A stretch of 64,000 nucleotides of DNA from Sinorhizobium fredii USDA 257 (GCF_000265205.3 NC_018000.1:1364001-1428000); one strand, 5' to 3'. Positions 34,833 through 44,638 are shown, counted from the stretch's first letter. Translations and numbers: made by a program. The notes: generated by a model not told the origin, from the sequence alone.

Positions 34833-35882
34833 TTACGCCCTGAGCCTCGGGGGCGCCGCGATGCTGCCCCTCAGGATCAGCCGGCAACCGAGCTCGAGCC
34901 GATGGGCCGGGCGCAGCGGATCGTTGGCGATCAGACGTTGCTCGAGCAGCGAGAGCGCCGCCGCACCCAGGCGGTCGGCCGGCATCTGGATGGTGCTGAG
35001 CGGCGGCGCGCTGAACTCTCCCGGCACGATGTCGTCGAAACCGAGCACCGAAACATCCTCCGGCACGCGGATGCCGGCTTCGGTGAGCGCCTCGAGGCAA
35101 CCAAGCGCCAGATTGTCGGCGGCACAGAAGATCGCCGTGGCGCCCCTCAGCTTGTCGTCCGCCTTCAAGAGAGCGCGGATCACCTGCTCGCCATGCCGTG
35201 GCTCGTAGCTTTCCGCGACCACGACCATATTCTCCGGCGCCGGCAGGCCGGCAGCCAGATGGGCATCGACATAGCCGTCGTAACGCCGCCGGATCGTCGT
35301 GCGCCCCTGCCATGTCAGGTGCAGAATGCGGCGGTGACCGAGCGAGAGCAAATGCTCGGTGCCGAGCCTCGCCCCGAAACGGTTTTCCACCGTCACGGTA
35401 TCGACCAGCATCGAGGGGTCTTCACCGTTGAGGATGACCATCGGCTTGACGAGCGTCGAAAGCGCCCGGATGAGTTCCGGTCTGTCGTCGTTCAGGACGA
35501 GGATGCCGTCGACATTCTCGTCCTCCGCTGCCGCGCGCACCTCGGATGGATCGAGGCGCGTGCTGGCGCTGACGAAAGGGACGATGCGGATCCCTCGCCT
35601 CTCGCATTCGCGCCGCACCCCATTGAGGATCGTCCAGCTCACCATGTTGAGGTCGCTCTGCGGCGCCGCGTCGCTCGTCAGGGCGAGCAGAACGATGCGC
35701 ACGGTCGCGATCGTCGCCTTTTTCCGCCGGCTTTCGAGATAACCGAGCCGGCGTGCGGATTCGAGGACCCGCTCGCGCACCTCGACAGTCAGCGGCGCGG
35801 TGCCATTCAGGGCATGCGACGCCGTACTGAGCGAGACCCCCGCCTCACGCGCCACGTCCTTGAGATTGGTTTTTCGCTCCAC
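34833..35882 (-). CDS. LacI-family transcriptional repressor of the pectin-oligosaccharide locus
   Basis: A 349-residue LacI-type regulator. The helix-turn-helix is LKDVAREAGVSLSTASHALNG, followed by the hinge and a periplasmic-binding-protein-like effector domain (FCAADNLALGCLEALTEAG, SVLGFDDI). The start is GTG at 35882. It is convergent with the transporter operon. Two identical LacI-type palindromes in the 26.4-26.6 kb divergent promoter are its likely targets. The inducer is probably an unsaturated uronate intermediate. Confidence 0.9.
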   Translation of the reverse strand: MERKTNLKDVAREAGVSLSTASHALNGTAPLTVEVRERVLESARRLGYLESRRKKATIATVRIVLLALTSDAAPQSDLNMVSWTILNGVRRECERRGIRIVPFVSASTRLDPSEVRAAAEDENVDGILVLNDDRPELIRALSTLVKPMVILNGEDPSMLVDTVTVENRFGARLGTEHLLSLGHRRILHLTWQGRTTIRRRYDGYVDAHLAAGLPAPENMVVVAESYEPRHGEQVIRALLKADDKLRGATAIFCAADNLALGCLEALTEAGIRVPEDVSVLGFDDIVPGEFSAPPLSTIQMPADRLGAAALSLLEQRLIANDPLRPAHRLELGCRLILRGSIAAPPRLRA

Positions 35883-35934
35883 GATCCGACCCGTCCACCG
35901 TCCTGCCCTGCTGCATGCACTTGCCTTGGATCTT

Positions 35935-37737
35935 TTAGGCCGGTGCCCCCACGGTTCCTTCCGAAACCGCACCCTGCAGATTGTGGAGGCGAGCGTAGAG
36001 ACCGTCCGGCCGCCGTGCAAGTTCCTCGTGCGACCCCTCCTCGATGACGGTGCCGTCCTTCATGACGACGATCTTGTCGGCGTTGACGACGGTCGACAGC
36101 CGGTGGGCGATGACGATCACGGTGCGCCCGCTCATCGCCTGTTCGAGGGCCTTTTGCACGGCTGCCTCGGACTCGGTGTCAAGCGCCGAGGTCGCCTCGT
36201 CGAGCAGCAGGATCGGCGCGTTGCGGACCAGCGCACGGGCGATCGACAGCCGCTGGCGCTGGCCGCCGGAAAGGGTGATCCCATGTTCGCCGACCGGGGT
36301 GTCGTAGCCCTCAGGCTGCGCCAGGATGAAGTCATGCGCATAGGCGAGGCGGGCGGCCTCCTCGATCTCGGCGTCGGTGGCGTCCGGCCGGCCGTAGCGG
36401 ATGTTGTCGCGGATCGAGCCTTCGAAGAGATACGGCTGCTGCGAGACATAGGCGAGGCCGTTGCGCAGCGACTGCTTGGTGACGCCGGCAATATCCTGGC
36501 CGTCGATGAGGATCTGCCCGGACAGCGGATCGTAGAAGCGCGGGATGAGGCTGATGATCGTCGACTTGCCGGCCCCCGACGGGCCGACCAGCGCCGTCGT
36601 CTTGCCGCCTTCGGCACGGAAGCTGACGCCTTTGAGGATCTCCTCGCCGTTGCCATAGGCGAAGCGCACGTCGCGCAGTTCGACCGTCGCCTCGCCGAGC
36701 TTCAGCTCGGTGGCGTCGGGGCGGTCGCGCTGATGCGGAACCGTGTCGAGGATTTCGTAAATCATCCGGGCGTTGACGGCGGCGCGCTCCAGCGACACCT
36801 GCAGCCGCGCCAGGCGGCGCGCCGGGTCATAGGCCATCAGCAGCGCGGTGACGAAGGCGAAGAACGCGCCCGGCGGCACGTTGCCGTAGATCGAGCGGAA
36901 GGCGGAATAGGCGAGCACGCTGGAGATCGCCAGGCCGGCGAAGGTCTCCGTCATCGGCGCGGTGCGCTCGCTCAGCCGTGCGATGCGGTTGGCACGGTTC
37001 TCGGCCCGCTCGATGATCGTCTCGACCTTGCGGCGCAGTTCGTTCTCCATCGTGAAGGCCTTGACGATGGTGATCCCCTGGATGGTCTCCTGCATCGCGC
37101 CGAGAACGCGGCTGTTGACCTCGACCGCCTCGCGGGTCGCCAGCCGCAAGCGCTTGGAAATATAGCGCAGGCCGAGCAGCAGCGGCGGCGCGACGAAGAA
37201 CACGATCAGCGACAGCAGCCAGTCCTTGCTGAACATGACGCCGACCAGGCCGACCAGGGTCAGGAAGTCCCTGGCGATCGAGGTGACCGTCATATTGAGC
37301 ACGTTGCGGATGCCGCTGACGTTCTGGCTGATCGTCGCGGCAAGCTGTGCCGAGCGATGCTCGTGGAAATAGCCGCCACTGAGCGCCATCAGATGCGCAT
37401 AAAGCCGGCGCTGATAGCGCGCCACGATGTTGTTGCCGATCTTCGAGAGCGCCACCGCCTGGCCGTAGGTCGCCAGGCCGCGCAGCACGAAGGCGGCGAA
37501 GATGGCGCCGCAGATGGCCAGGACGATATCGGCCCGCCGGTTGCCGAAGGCCTCGTTGATCCAGGTTTCCATGATCCAGGCCGTGAAACCCGTCGTGGCC
37601 GCCACGACGACGAGACAGGCGATGGCAAAGGCGTAGCCGCGGATGTGGTCGCGGCCGTTTTCGGCGATGACGCGTCGCAGGATTCCGGTGATCGTCTCGG
37701 AGTCGACCGCGTCATGCTTTCGATTCTTGACGTTCAA
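35935..37737 (-). CDS. ABC exporter, fused permease-ATPase (MsbA/Atm1 type)
   Basis: A 600-residue half-transporter with an N-terminal six-helix membrane domain (about 25-330). The C-terminal ATPase has Walker A GPSGAGKST, signature LSGGQRQR, Walker B ILLLDEATSALD and an IAHRLST switch. Members export lipids, glycans or peptides across the inner membrane as homodimers. It is related to MsbA/ExsA-like exporters of rhizobia, but the substrate cannot be named. It lies 52 bases upstream of lacI on the same strand and could be co-transcribed with it. Confidence 0.9.
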   Translation of the reverse strand: MNVKNRKHDAVDSETITGILRRVIAENGRDHIRGYAFAIACLVVVAATTGFTAWIMETWINEAFGNRRADIVLAICGAIFAAFVLRGLATYGQAVALSKIGNNIVARYQRRLYAHLMALSGGYFHEHRSAQLAATISQNVSGIRNVLNMTVTSIARDFLTLVGLVGVMFSKDWLLSLIVFFVAPPLLLGLRYISKRLRLATREAVEVNSRVLGAMQETIQGITIVKAFTMENELRRKVETIIERAENRANRIARLSERTAPMTETFAGLAISSVLAYSAFRSIYGNVPPGAFFAFVTALLMAYDPARRLARLQVSLERAAVNARMIYEILDTVPHQRDRPDATELKLGEATVELRDVRFAYGNGEEILKGVSFRAEGGKTTALVGPSGAGKSTIISLIPRFYDPLSGQILIDGQDIAGVTKQSLRNGLAYVSQQPYLFEGSIRDNIRYGRPDATDAEIEEAARLAYAHDFILAQPEGYDTPVGEHGITLSGGQRQRLSIARALVRNAPILLLDEATSALDTESEAAVQKALEQAMSGRTVIVIAHRLSTVVNADKIVVMKDGTVIEEGSHEELARRPDGLYARLHNLQGAVSEGTVGAPA

Positions 37738-37991
37738 TACGCCCCTACCTGTATCGATCCGCGGCCCGCAGTGCGCGACGCCGCCCGTTAGGCTCTATAG
37801 GGCTCTGCCGTCTTTTTGGCGAGCCTGAACGGCAGCCGATTCGCCAGCTTTCTCAGCGGCGTCCCTCAGTTGCAACACCGTCTCGCGGCGCGAGGCAGGC
37901 CGTTTTTCCGCCAACGCTGGACAGGCCTGCCGTATCGGCGAGCGGCTCTACGGGCTGCCAACATTGATAAGCGGCGGTGATGTTTAGGTCT

Positions 37992-38765
37992 TCACGCCCG
38001 CCGTGAAAGGAGACCGGGTTGCGGCGAGAGAGCTCTCAATTGAGCTCGCCGGTCGGCCGGCCGCTGGTACGGTGCGAGCGCGGCGCGGACACTTTCCTCT
38101 CCACACACCGCGGCGGGATGCGCCAGAATTCCGGCAAGCTTCGTGAGCAATTTCGCGCGCATCCGCCCGAGCTTTGCATCGTTCGCGCGGCGGCTGAAGG
38201 CGAACACCCGCAGAAAGCTCTTTTCTCCGGTACCATCGACGCAGACGAGTTCCTCGAAACCTCGGCGATCGGTGACGACGAAATTGCCGGGATTTACATC
38301 CATCATCACGATGTGGAGTCGACAGAAGCTTTCGAAGAGCTCGTCGATCATCTTGAGATGTCTTGCGGTCAACTGGCCCGAAAACGCCAATTCCCTCAGG
38401 GTGGGAGCCAGCTCCCCGTTGCCCTTGGTGATCTTTTCCACAAGCAGACCGAGACCGTAATCGGTATGAGCGAAACCGAATATCCTCGGTATGGGAAGTT
38501 CGACGCCATCGGCAAGGGAGAACTTTCTCGCCTGCTCAAGGAACTCATCGACCTCCCGTTGAAACGTCCGATACGCCCCGAAGCGCTTGAACCTGTTGAG
38601 GAAACGGAGCCCCCGCTTCGATTGGCGCGCGCCACCCTCTCCCCTCGATTCCGGCTTCAGAACCTTGATCAGAACATTGGGATAGAGCTGGTGAGCGAAG
38701 ATGCTGCGCTGATGTCCCGCGGCGCATTGGCGCCAACCCGCAAGTTCGATCCTGCCGTCGAACAT
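37992..38765 (-). CDS. YrbL (PhoP-regulatory network) family kinase-like protein
   Basis: A 257-residue protein resembling YrbL. It has an N-terminal segment with AHQLYPNVLIKVLKPES (kinase-like glycine loop and lysine), a middle GLGLLVEKITKGNGELAPTL, and the catalytic-loop-like VMMDVNPGNFVVTDR followed by CVDGTGEKS. The fold suggests a small-molecule or protein kinase, but its activity is unproven. The ATG at 38765 is preceded by GGGAGAGGAAG. It stands alone, with a 131-base gap before the next clear feature. Confidence 0.75.
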   Translation of the reverse strand: MFDGRIELAGWRQCAAGHQRSIFAHQLYPNVLIKVLKPESRGEGGARQSKRGLRFLNRFKRFGAYRTFQREVDEFLEQARKFSLADGVELPIPRIFGFAHTDYGLGLLVEKITKGNGELAPTLRELAFSGQLTARHLKMIDELFESFCRLHIVMMDVNPGNFVVTDRRGFEELVCVDGTGEKSFLRVFAFSRRANDAKLGRMRAKLLTKLAGILAHPAAVCGEESVRAALAPYQRPADRRAQLRALSPQPGLLSRRA

Positions 38766-39027
38766 CTTCCTCTCCCGGATTGTGACAGTTTTATTACAGA
38801 ACAGTGTCGCGGGACAGAATTCAATAAAGCCGTGCTCTCCGGATTTATTTCTACCGTGCATAGTATGTTGTAGTTGCAGTTTTGCCACTACGTCGAGCCG
38901 CCTAAATCGATCGTGCAGAGCTGCAGACGATCGTCACCATACTGCCGGCGGCGGGCGGCCGGCACCGAAGGAGGTTGACACGCCCGTTTGCAGATGAGAA
39001 CATATAGTGAACAAATCGGAGGCTCCT

Positions 39028-39231
39028 ATGACCCCTACGCAAGAAGTTATCGAGCGTGCAATGGCGGCAGTCGCCGCTGTCCGTCGGCAACGGGAACGTG
39101 ATCAGGAGCGGCGCCGGCAAACGTTCGGACGTATTCAGCTGGGACTTCCGCTGCCTACGCTCAAGCGCGGCGTGCAGCTGTCACTGCAACTGGAAAAGCG
39201 CCCGCAGCGCGGTGGCACTGGCCCAAGCTAG
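39028..39231 (+). CDS. small basic hypothetical protein, convergent with bgsA
   Basis: A 67-residue ORF (MTPTQEVIERAMAAVAAVRR...) with a good GGAGG 7 bases before the ATG. It has a helical, arginine-rich first half (RRQRERDQERRRQ). Its stop lies in a CTAG shared with the bgsA stop on the other strand. I recognise no family. The ribosome-binding site and clean convergence argue for a real gene; the length and overlap argue caution. Confidence 0.45.
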   Translation: MTPTQEVIERAMAAVAAVRRQRERDQERRRQTFGRIQLGLPLPTLKRGVQLSLQLEKRPQRGGTGPS

Positions 39232-41222
39232 GCGGTGCGCGTTCGCCCGAAGGCGCGCAGCATCAGGTTTACGGAAACCGCCACCTTGTCGATATCCGGA
39301 ACATCCTGGGAATAATTTCCGGTATAGAGCTTGATGATCATCTTGTCGCGCTCGAAACCGCGCAAATCGAAATAGAGATGCAGGTAGTAGCGCCGCTTGT
39401 CGCCGGAACGGCTGATGTCGCCGCGCCGCTGGGTCACCTGCTTGAGCTCTGTCTGAAGCGGCGCGAAGCCTTCGAGGTTCAAGGTGACGTGGGTGGACTT
39501 GAACCGCACTTCGCTTGGAACCGCCACCACCGCCTTGTCGAGCGAAAGGCTCATCAGGCGTCCCGTGCTGCCGTCGACCTCCGCGGCTTCATCGAGCTTG
39601 AAGGCCTGGAGGAGCCGGCGCGGCTTCTCGAAGCAGATCAACGAGGCGATGATGAGCACGACGATGTTGATGCCCGACCAAAGCGCAGCAATCGTCGAGA
39701 ACGACCCCTCGATATGCGCGGTCTCCGGGACGATATTGACCAGCAGCCCAGCCGCCGTGACGACGATGAAGGCGGCGATCCAGATAAAGGTATAGACATC
39801 GAAGAGGTTTGCCTCGTTGCCGCTGCCCTTGGGGGTCACCTTGAAGGGTTTTCCGAACGGCCGCACCAGGCTCGAAAGTACCGTCGGCAGCATGCGAAAG
39901 GTCGCGAAAGTGCCGACGGCGGTGGAGACCAGCGGCAGGTAGCGGGTCGGTGCCAGCCAGAGCATCAGCAGGAAATAGGCGGTCAGCAGCGGCACCTGGT
40001 TCGAAACGTAGTCGGCGACACCGGTGAAATAGAGCGGCAGGGCGCCGGACCAGAGATAGACGATCGGCACCAAGAGCACGGCGAAGCGAACCAGATATTG
40101 CACCAGCCAGGACATCGGCAGGAACATGATGCGCTGGAAGAGGGAGAGGCCCGGCCCGCGCAAGGGACCGTTATGCAGGTAGAGCGTCTGGATTCCACCC
40201 TGGCACCAGCGTTCACGCTGGACGAAATAGCCGGTCAGGTTCTCGGCTGCCAGGCCCATCGACAGGCGTTCGTTGAGATAGCGGGTCTTGTAACCCTTGT
40301 TGAGCATCGAAAGCGTCGTCAGCAGGTCTTCGGTAATCGACTCGGTCGGGAAGCCGCCGATCGTATCGACTGCCCTGCGGCGCGCGATAGAGCAGGAACC
40401 ACAGCAGAAACTCACGTCCCAACCGTCGCGGCTCGGCGCGATCTCATCGAAGAACAGCCGCTGTTCATCCGGCCATATATTCTCAAGACCAAGATTGGAT
40501 TGCACCGGATCGACATTGAAGAAATGCTGCGGCGTCTGCACGATGCCAATGCGCTCGTCCAGGAAGAACGGCAAGGTGCGTCGCAGGAAGTGGCGATAGG
40601 GGACGAAGTCCGCGTCGAAGACGGCGATGAAGTCACCGGAGCTGACCCGCAAGCCATTGTTCATGTTGCCGGCCTTGGCATGGGCATTGTCTCTGCGCGT
40701 CACATGGATCGCGCCCCGCCCTTCACAAAAGGTCCTGAGCCAGTCGCGCCTTCCGTCGTCGAGCACATAGACCCTGAGCTTGTCTTTCGGATAGTCGAGC
40801 GCCAGCGCTCCGACGATCGTTCGTTCCAGCACGTCGAGCGGTTCGTTATAGGTTGGTATGAAGATGTCGACGCTTGGTAGTTCGCTCTCCGGCCGCGCGA
40901 AGAACGCCCGCGCAAGCTCGTCCGCCTCGACGCTGCGGTCGATATAGCGGCTCATCAAAATGAGGAACAGCACGACCTCGGAGAAGGCGAGGAGCTCGAC
41001 GATGAAAACGAACCAGACCCAATAGAAATTGGCGCCATCATTCGGATAGGGGAGAACGGTTTCGGTGAAACGCCAAACCATGTAGCGCAGTGCCACGGCC
41101 GCGACGAAAGCACAGGTAATCGACCGCGCCCAGCTTTGATGACGCGACCAATTTGATGGTCCGAGCAGGAAGAAGGCGATGACCAGCAAGGTCGGCGCCA
41201 GTGCTAAAAGAGATTGAACCAC
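39228..41222 (-). CDS. bgsA: mixed-linkage beta-glucan synthase, cellulose-synthase-like glycosyltransferase
   Basis: A 664-residue GT2 membrane synthase. N-terminal membrane helices precede the catalytic core: VLDDGRRDW, FDADFVPYR (DxD), TESITEDLLT (TED) and QRERWCQGG (QxxRW). Further membrane segments and a cytoplasmic C-terminal domain of about 130 residues follow. There is no PilZ domain. Size, architecture and the partner gene match BgsA of S. meliloti, which makes (1,3)(1,4)-beta-glucan from UDP-glucose and is activated by c-di-GMP through its C-terminus. The GTG start overlaps the bgsB end by 19 bases. The neighbouring GGDEF-EAL gene fits this regulation. Confidence 0.85.
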   Translation of the reverse strand: MVQSLLALAPTLLVIAFFLLGPSNWSRHQSWARSITCAFVAAVALRYMVWRFTETVLPYPNDGANFYWVWFVFIVELLAFSEVVLFLILMSRYIDRSVEADELARAFFARPESELPSVDIFIPTYNEPLDVLERTIVGALALDYPKDKLRVYVLDDGRRDWLRTFCEGRGAIHVTRRDNAHAKAGNMNNGLRVSSGDFIAVFDADFVPYRHFLRRTLPFFLDERIGIVQTPQHFFNVDPVQSNLGLENIWPDEQRLFFDEIAPSRDGWDVSFCCGSCSIARRRAVDTIGGFPTESITEDLLTTLSMLNKGYKTRYLNERLSMGLAAENLTGYFVQRERWCQGGIQTLYLHNGPLRGPGLSLFQRIMFLPMSWLVQYLVRFAVLLVPIVYLWSGALPLYFTGVADYVSNQVPLLTAYFLLMLWLAPTRYLPLVSTAVGTFATFRMLPTVLSSLVRPFGKPFKVTPKGSGNEANLFDVYTFIWIAAFIVVTAAGLLVNIVPETAHIEGSFSTIAALWSGINIVVLIIASLICFEKPRRLLQAFKLDEAAEVDGSTGRLMSLSLDKAVVAVPSEVRFKSTHVTLNLEGFAPLQTELKQVTQRRGDISRSGDKRRYYLHLYFDLRGFERDKMIIKLYTGNYSQDVPDIDKVAVSVNLMLRAFGRTRTA

Positions 41223-42436
41223 AGGCCTTCAAACCACCGCGTCAGACGGAAATTGCGTTTGGAGAAGCGCACCTGCGCCGTTCGTCCCACCTGGCAGAAA
41301 TTGGCGAAGTCGGTGTTGAGCACCGATGGTGTCAGCGCGACGCGGATTCGTGCACTGCGCTCGTCGGTTTCCGGCTCATTGGCGGCAAGCGAATCTTTCT
41401 CAACGACCGCGGAACTGCCCTTGACCGCTTGTACCCGGCCTTTGAAGACATCTCCGCGACCGAATAGCCGGACCTCCGCTTCGCGGCCGGGATAGATCTC
41501 ATCATAGTCGACCTCAGGTACGAGAATATCGACGAACAGTTCGCGGCAGTCGAGGATGCGCACCATCTCGTTGTTCAAAATGACGTTGGAGCCGCTGACA
41601 ACATTCCTGCTCCAAACGACGCCGCTGAACGGCGAAGGAACCGTTGCCGACTCGAGGTTGCGGACGCGCTTCTCCTCCACATTCATCTGCTGTGCGGTCT
41701 GAATTGCCCGCGTCTCGTTCTCGGCAATGCGGGTATTGAGATCGTTGATGCGAACGATCACATCGTCCTGGCGCTGCCGGGAATAGGGCACGTCATTCTG
41801 GCCGTCTCCCATGACGAAAATGCCCTGTCGGACAGCATCGAGGCGCTGCTGCAGCAAGTCGACAGTCAGGTTGCTGATCTCGACCTCGCCGCCCGCTGCG
41901 GCGCCGGCGGCCTCGGCCGCCTCCACCATCTTGCGCGTGAAGATCCCCTTCGCCTCCAGTTCCTGCCGACGGTCGAGGTCAACCTTTGCCACCACGTCCT
42001 GTGCGCGAGATACCTCAACACGCTTCTGGAGAATTTGCAGCTCCCGCTGGAGGCTGGCAATGGTGGCACCCTGGAAGACGCCCATCCGTTGGGCGAGTTC
42101 GTCGCGCATCCGGGTGAGTTCGTCGCGCTCCCGGCGCAGCGCCGAGACGCGCTCGACCGCCGTGCCATGCTCGGCGCGAAGCGACGCAAGGACGGAGCGG
42201 TTGACCCGCTCGTTGCGAATGGCCGCGATGGCTTCGCCTTCCGCCACAGGCGTGCCGATCCTCGGCGGCGGCTTGAAGATTTCGCCATCGATAGGCGCAT
42301 TGATGATCGCAAAGCGGGCATTGACGGTTCCATCCAGGCTGGTATAGCCGGTCAAGTCGGGCAGCAGAACGGCAATGGCAAGCGCCAGGAGCAGAATGCC
42401 GACCGATATACGCGTAATACGATGGTTCAGGATCAC
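41204..42436 (-). CDS. bgsB: membrane-fusion-like partner of the beta-glucan synthase
   Basis: A 410-residue protein with one N-terminal membrane segment (ISVGILLLALAIAVLLP) and a biotinyl-lipoyl-like half (FAIINAPIDGEIFKPP). A long coiled coil (about 75-260) is followed by the second lipoyl half (ATVPSPFSGVVWSRNVVSGSNV) and a beta-barrel region. This HlyD-like architecture matches BgsB, needed for mixed-linkage glucan production and thought to help the polymer cross the periplasm. The start is GTG at 42436. It precedes and overlaps bgsA, forming the bgsBA operon. Confidence 0.83.
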   Translation of the reverse strand: MILNHRITRISVGILLLALAIAVLLPDLTGYTSLDGTVNARFAIINAPIDGEIFKPPPRIGTPVAEGEAIAAIRNERVNRSVLASLRAEHGTAVERVSALRRERDELTRMRDELAQRMGVFQGATIASLQRELQILQKRVEVSRAQDVVAKVDLDRRQELEAKGIFTRKMVEAAEAAGAAAGGEVEISNLTVDLLQQRLDAVRQGIFVMGDGQNDVPYSRQRQDDVIVRINDLNTRIAENETRAIQTAQQMNVEEKRVRNLESATVPSPFSGVVWSRNVVSGSNVILNNEMVRILDCRELFVDILVPEVDYDEIYPGREAEVRLFGRGDVFKGRVQAVKGSSAVVEKDSLAANEPETDERSARIRVALTPSVLNTDFANFCQVGRTAQVRFSKRNFRLTRWFEGLWFNLF

Positions 42437-42843
42437 CTTGGCCGTCCCTACTCACTGCCCTGACCCGATTTCCCGCACTGACGCGGGTGAACACTCCATC
42501 GGCCTGCCTGGGCGCAACTCGCCGGCACGATTCACCCCATGTTGCCACCCGCCAGAATTTATCGTCATTCAGCGTTGAACAACCCTCAAATTTGCAGGTT
42601 TTGGTAGTGCGAACATAAAAAAGCCAATGTAGGCCCCGCATGACCGAACGCTTTTTCGACCCATGTCGCCAACGCAAGCGCCTTCAGAAAACGGTTGCTC
42701 GTCAAGCGCGCGGCATTGACCAGGAAAATCGCCGCGATAACTTTCTGAACGAAGGGTTGAACTGGCCGACAAAACTAAGTGGGGATTGTGGCCGGTAGCA
42801 GCACCTTCAAGCGAGCGCAAATACAAAGGCAACGGAGGCCGGC
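42437..42843. other. divergent promoter region between bgsB and the GGDEF-EAL gene
   Basis: A 407-base stretch without a supported gene. It must contain the promoters of bgsBA (minus) and of the GGDEF-EAL gene (plus). I see no long palindrome or terminator in it. The part from about 42550 to 42640 is more A/T-rich than its surroundings. Confidence 0.5.
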
Positions 42844-44538
42844 ATGCCTGACATGGATGCGACGAAGTCTGCCTCATCTTCGGCCGAGAGCGACTTTCTC
42901 GCCCATACAGAAGAGCTCGTCTCCTTTTACGACGAGAGCTTCCATCTCGTCGACTGCTCGGCGAAACACAGGAAAGCCTATGGGGTCGACACGCTCGTCG
43001 AGGCGACCCTGTGGCACGTCTACCCGGAACTACTGGGTCCCAAGACCAAGGCCGCGATCGATTTCGTCGCGGCAAACGGTATTCCGCGCAGCATCGAGAT
43101 CACCGACGCAAGAGGGCGCGTCCAACGCACCCTGGTCGTCTTTCGCACCGAGCGCGGCATCGGCGTCGCGGAAGCTCAAAGCGACTCCACTTGCCGCGAG
43201 ACGTCCACCCAAAGCGAGAGCGATCGCGCCCTCCTGCTTCACCAGGCGACCCATGACGTTTTGACCGGACTGCCGAACCGAAGGCAGTTCAGCGACCAGT
43301 TGCGGGCCGCGCTGCCGGTGCCGAACGGCGCCAAGCTGGCGCTCATGCAGATCGATCTCGACGACTTCAAGCCGATCAACGACACGCTCGGGCACGGCGC
43401 CGGCGACATGGTCCTCAAGATGGCGGCGGAACGGATCAAGGGCGTGCTCAGGGAGCGTGAGCTTGCCTATCGGCTGGCCGGCGACGAATTCGCCGTCATT
43501 CAGTGGAAGCTTGACCAGCCAAGGGAGGCGGAGCGCCTTGCCGAGGCAATCGTCAACGCTTTCAAGGAGCCGTTCACCATCGACGGCATCAACCTGTTCG
43601 TCGGAGCGAGCGTCGGCATCGGCATCGCCCCGGCGGACGGAAACGAAATCGAACAGTTGATGAAAGCCGCCGACATCGCGCTCTACGCGGCGAAGAAGGA
43701 TGGCCGCGGTCGGGCAAGGACATTTACCCGTTCGATGCTGATCGTGCTCGAGCAGCGCGAAATGCTGCGTCGCAGTCTGCGCAGCGCCCTGCAGGAGGGG
43801 CAGTTCTTCATCGAATACCAACCCTTCGTGAAGCCGCGCGCGTCGGTTGTCGGCTTCGAGGCGCTGCTGCGGTGGCGCCATCCGCTGGTCGGCATCATCC
43901 CTCCAAGCGTCTTCATTCCGATGGCCGAAGCCGACGGGCTGATGAGCGAGATCGGCCAGTGGATGCTGGAACAGGCCTGCCGGGCCGCCATGACCTGGCC
44001 GCCTCATTTCACAATTGCGGTCAACCTCTCGCCGGCGGAATTCCTGCACGAAGGCCTCACCGATCGCGTCGCCCAGATCCTCGATCTGACCGGGATCCGC
44101 GCCGACCGGCTCGAACTGGAAATCACCGAGTCGGTGCTCCTCGAACGCACCATCAACAATCTCGATACGCTCAACACCTTGAGCCTGCTTGGCGTTCAGA
44201 TTTCTCTCGATGACTTCGGCACCTACTACTCCTCGCTGAGCTACCTGAAGAACTTCCCGTTCGATACGATCAAGATCGACCAGTATTTCATCAAGGATCT
44301 TGAACATGACGAAAAGAGCCAGACGATCGTTCGGTCGATAATCGCGCTCGCCCACGGGCTGGGCATGGACGTTACGGCCGAGGGCGTGGAGACGGAAGGC
44401 CAGGCCGCCTGGCTTCAGAAGGAGGGCTGCGACCGTCTGCAGGGCTACTTCCTGGGCTTCCCGCTACCCGCGGCAGCGATCGGCGATTTCCTGCGCAAGT
44501 CGGGGGCCATCCCCCTGGCGGGTGCTCTCAGGACCTGA
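42844..44538 (+). CDS. PAS-like GGDEF-EAL protein (c-di-GMP metabolism)
   Basis: A 564-residue protein in three parts. A PAS-like N-terminus covers about 18-115 (LVSFYDESFHLVDCSAKHRKAYG). A GGDEF domain follows from HDVLTGLPNR near 137, with the variant AGDEF at 212-216. Last is an EAL domain (EAL 339-341) with NLSPAEF, EITES, DDFGT, IKID and AEGVET. EAL catalytic residues look complete, although loop 6 reads DDFGTYYSS instead of DDFGTGYSS. No RxxD inhibitory site precedes AGDEF (RERE is present). It probably hydrolyses c-di-GMP, perhaps with some cyclase activity. It diverges from bgsBA and leads the partner-switching genes. Confidence 0.88.
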   Translation: MPDMDATKSASSSAESDFLAHTEELVSFYDESFHLVDCSAKHRKAYGVDTLVEATLWHVYPELLGPKTKAAIDFVAANGIPRSIEITDARGRVQRTLVVFRTERGIGVAEAQSDSTCRETSTQSESDRALLLHQATHDVLTGLPNRRQFSDQLRAALPVPNGAKLALMQIDLDDFKPINDTLGHGAGDMVLKMAAERIKGVLRERELAYRLAGDEFAVIQWKLDQPREAERLAEAIVNAFKEPFTIDGINLFVGASVGIGIAPADGNEIEQLMKAADIALYAAKKDGRGRARTFTRSMLIVLEQREMLRRSLRSALQEGQFFIEYQPFVKPRASVVGFEALLRWRHPLVGIIPPSVFIPMAEADGLMSEIGQWMLEQACRAAMTWPPHFTIAVNLSPAEFLHEGLTDRVAQILDLTGIRADRLELEITESVLLERTINNLDTLNTLSLLGVQISLDDFGTYYSSLSYLKNFPFDTIKIDQYFIKDLEHDEKSQTIVRSIIALAHGLGMDVTAEGVETEGQAAWLQKEGCDRLQGYFLGFPLPAAAIGDFLRKSGAIPLAGALRT

Positions 44539-44597
44539 CGGGCTCGAAATAGCCGGAGAGTCTGGCCATCGCAGCCGGTCGGATATAGTCATGGGAG

Positions 44598-44619
44598 TGA
44601 GCGAATCAGGATTCGCTCA
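44598..44619. promoter_or_regulatory. 22-base perfect inverted repeat before the partner-switching genes
   Basis: TGAGCGAATC and GATTCGCTCA, exact complements, flank a 2-base centre. The element lies 59 bases after the GGDEF-EAL stop and 19 bases before the next start. Either a repressor operator or an RNA hairpin just upstream of the ribosome-binding site is possible. Confidence 0.6.
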
Positions 44620-44638
44620 TACAGTCGGAGAAAGCAGC

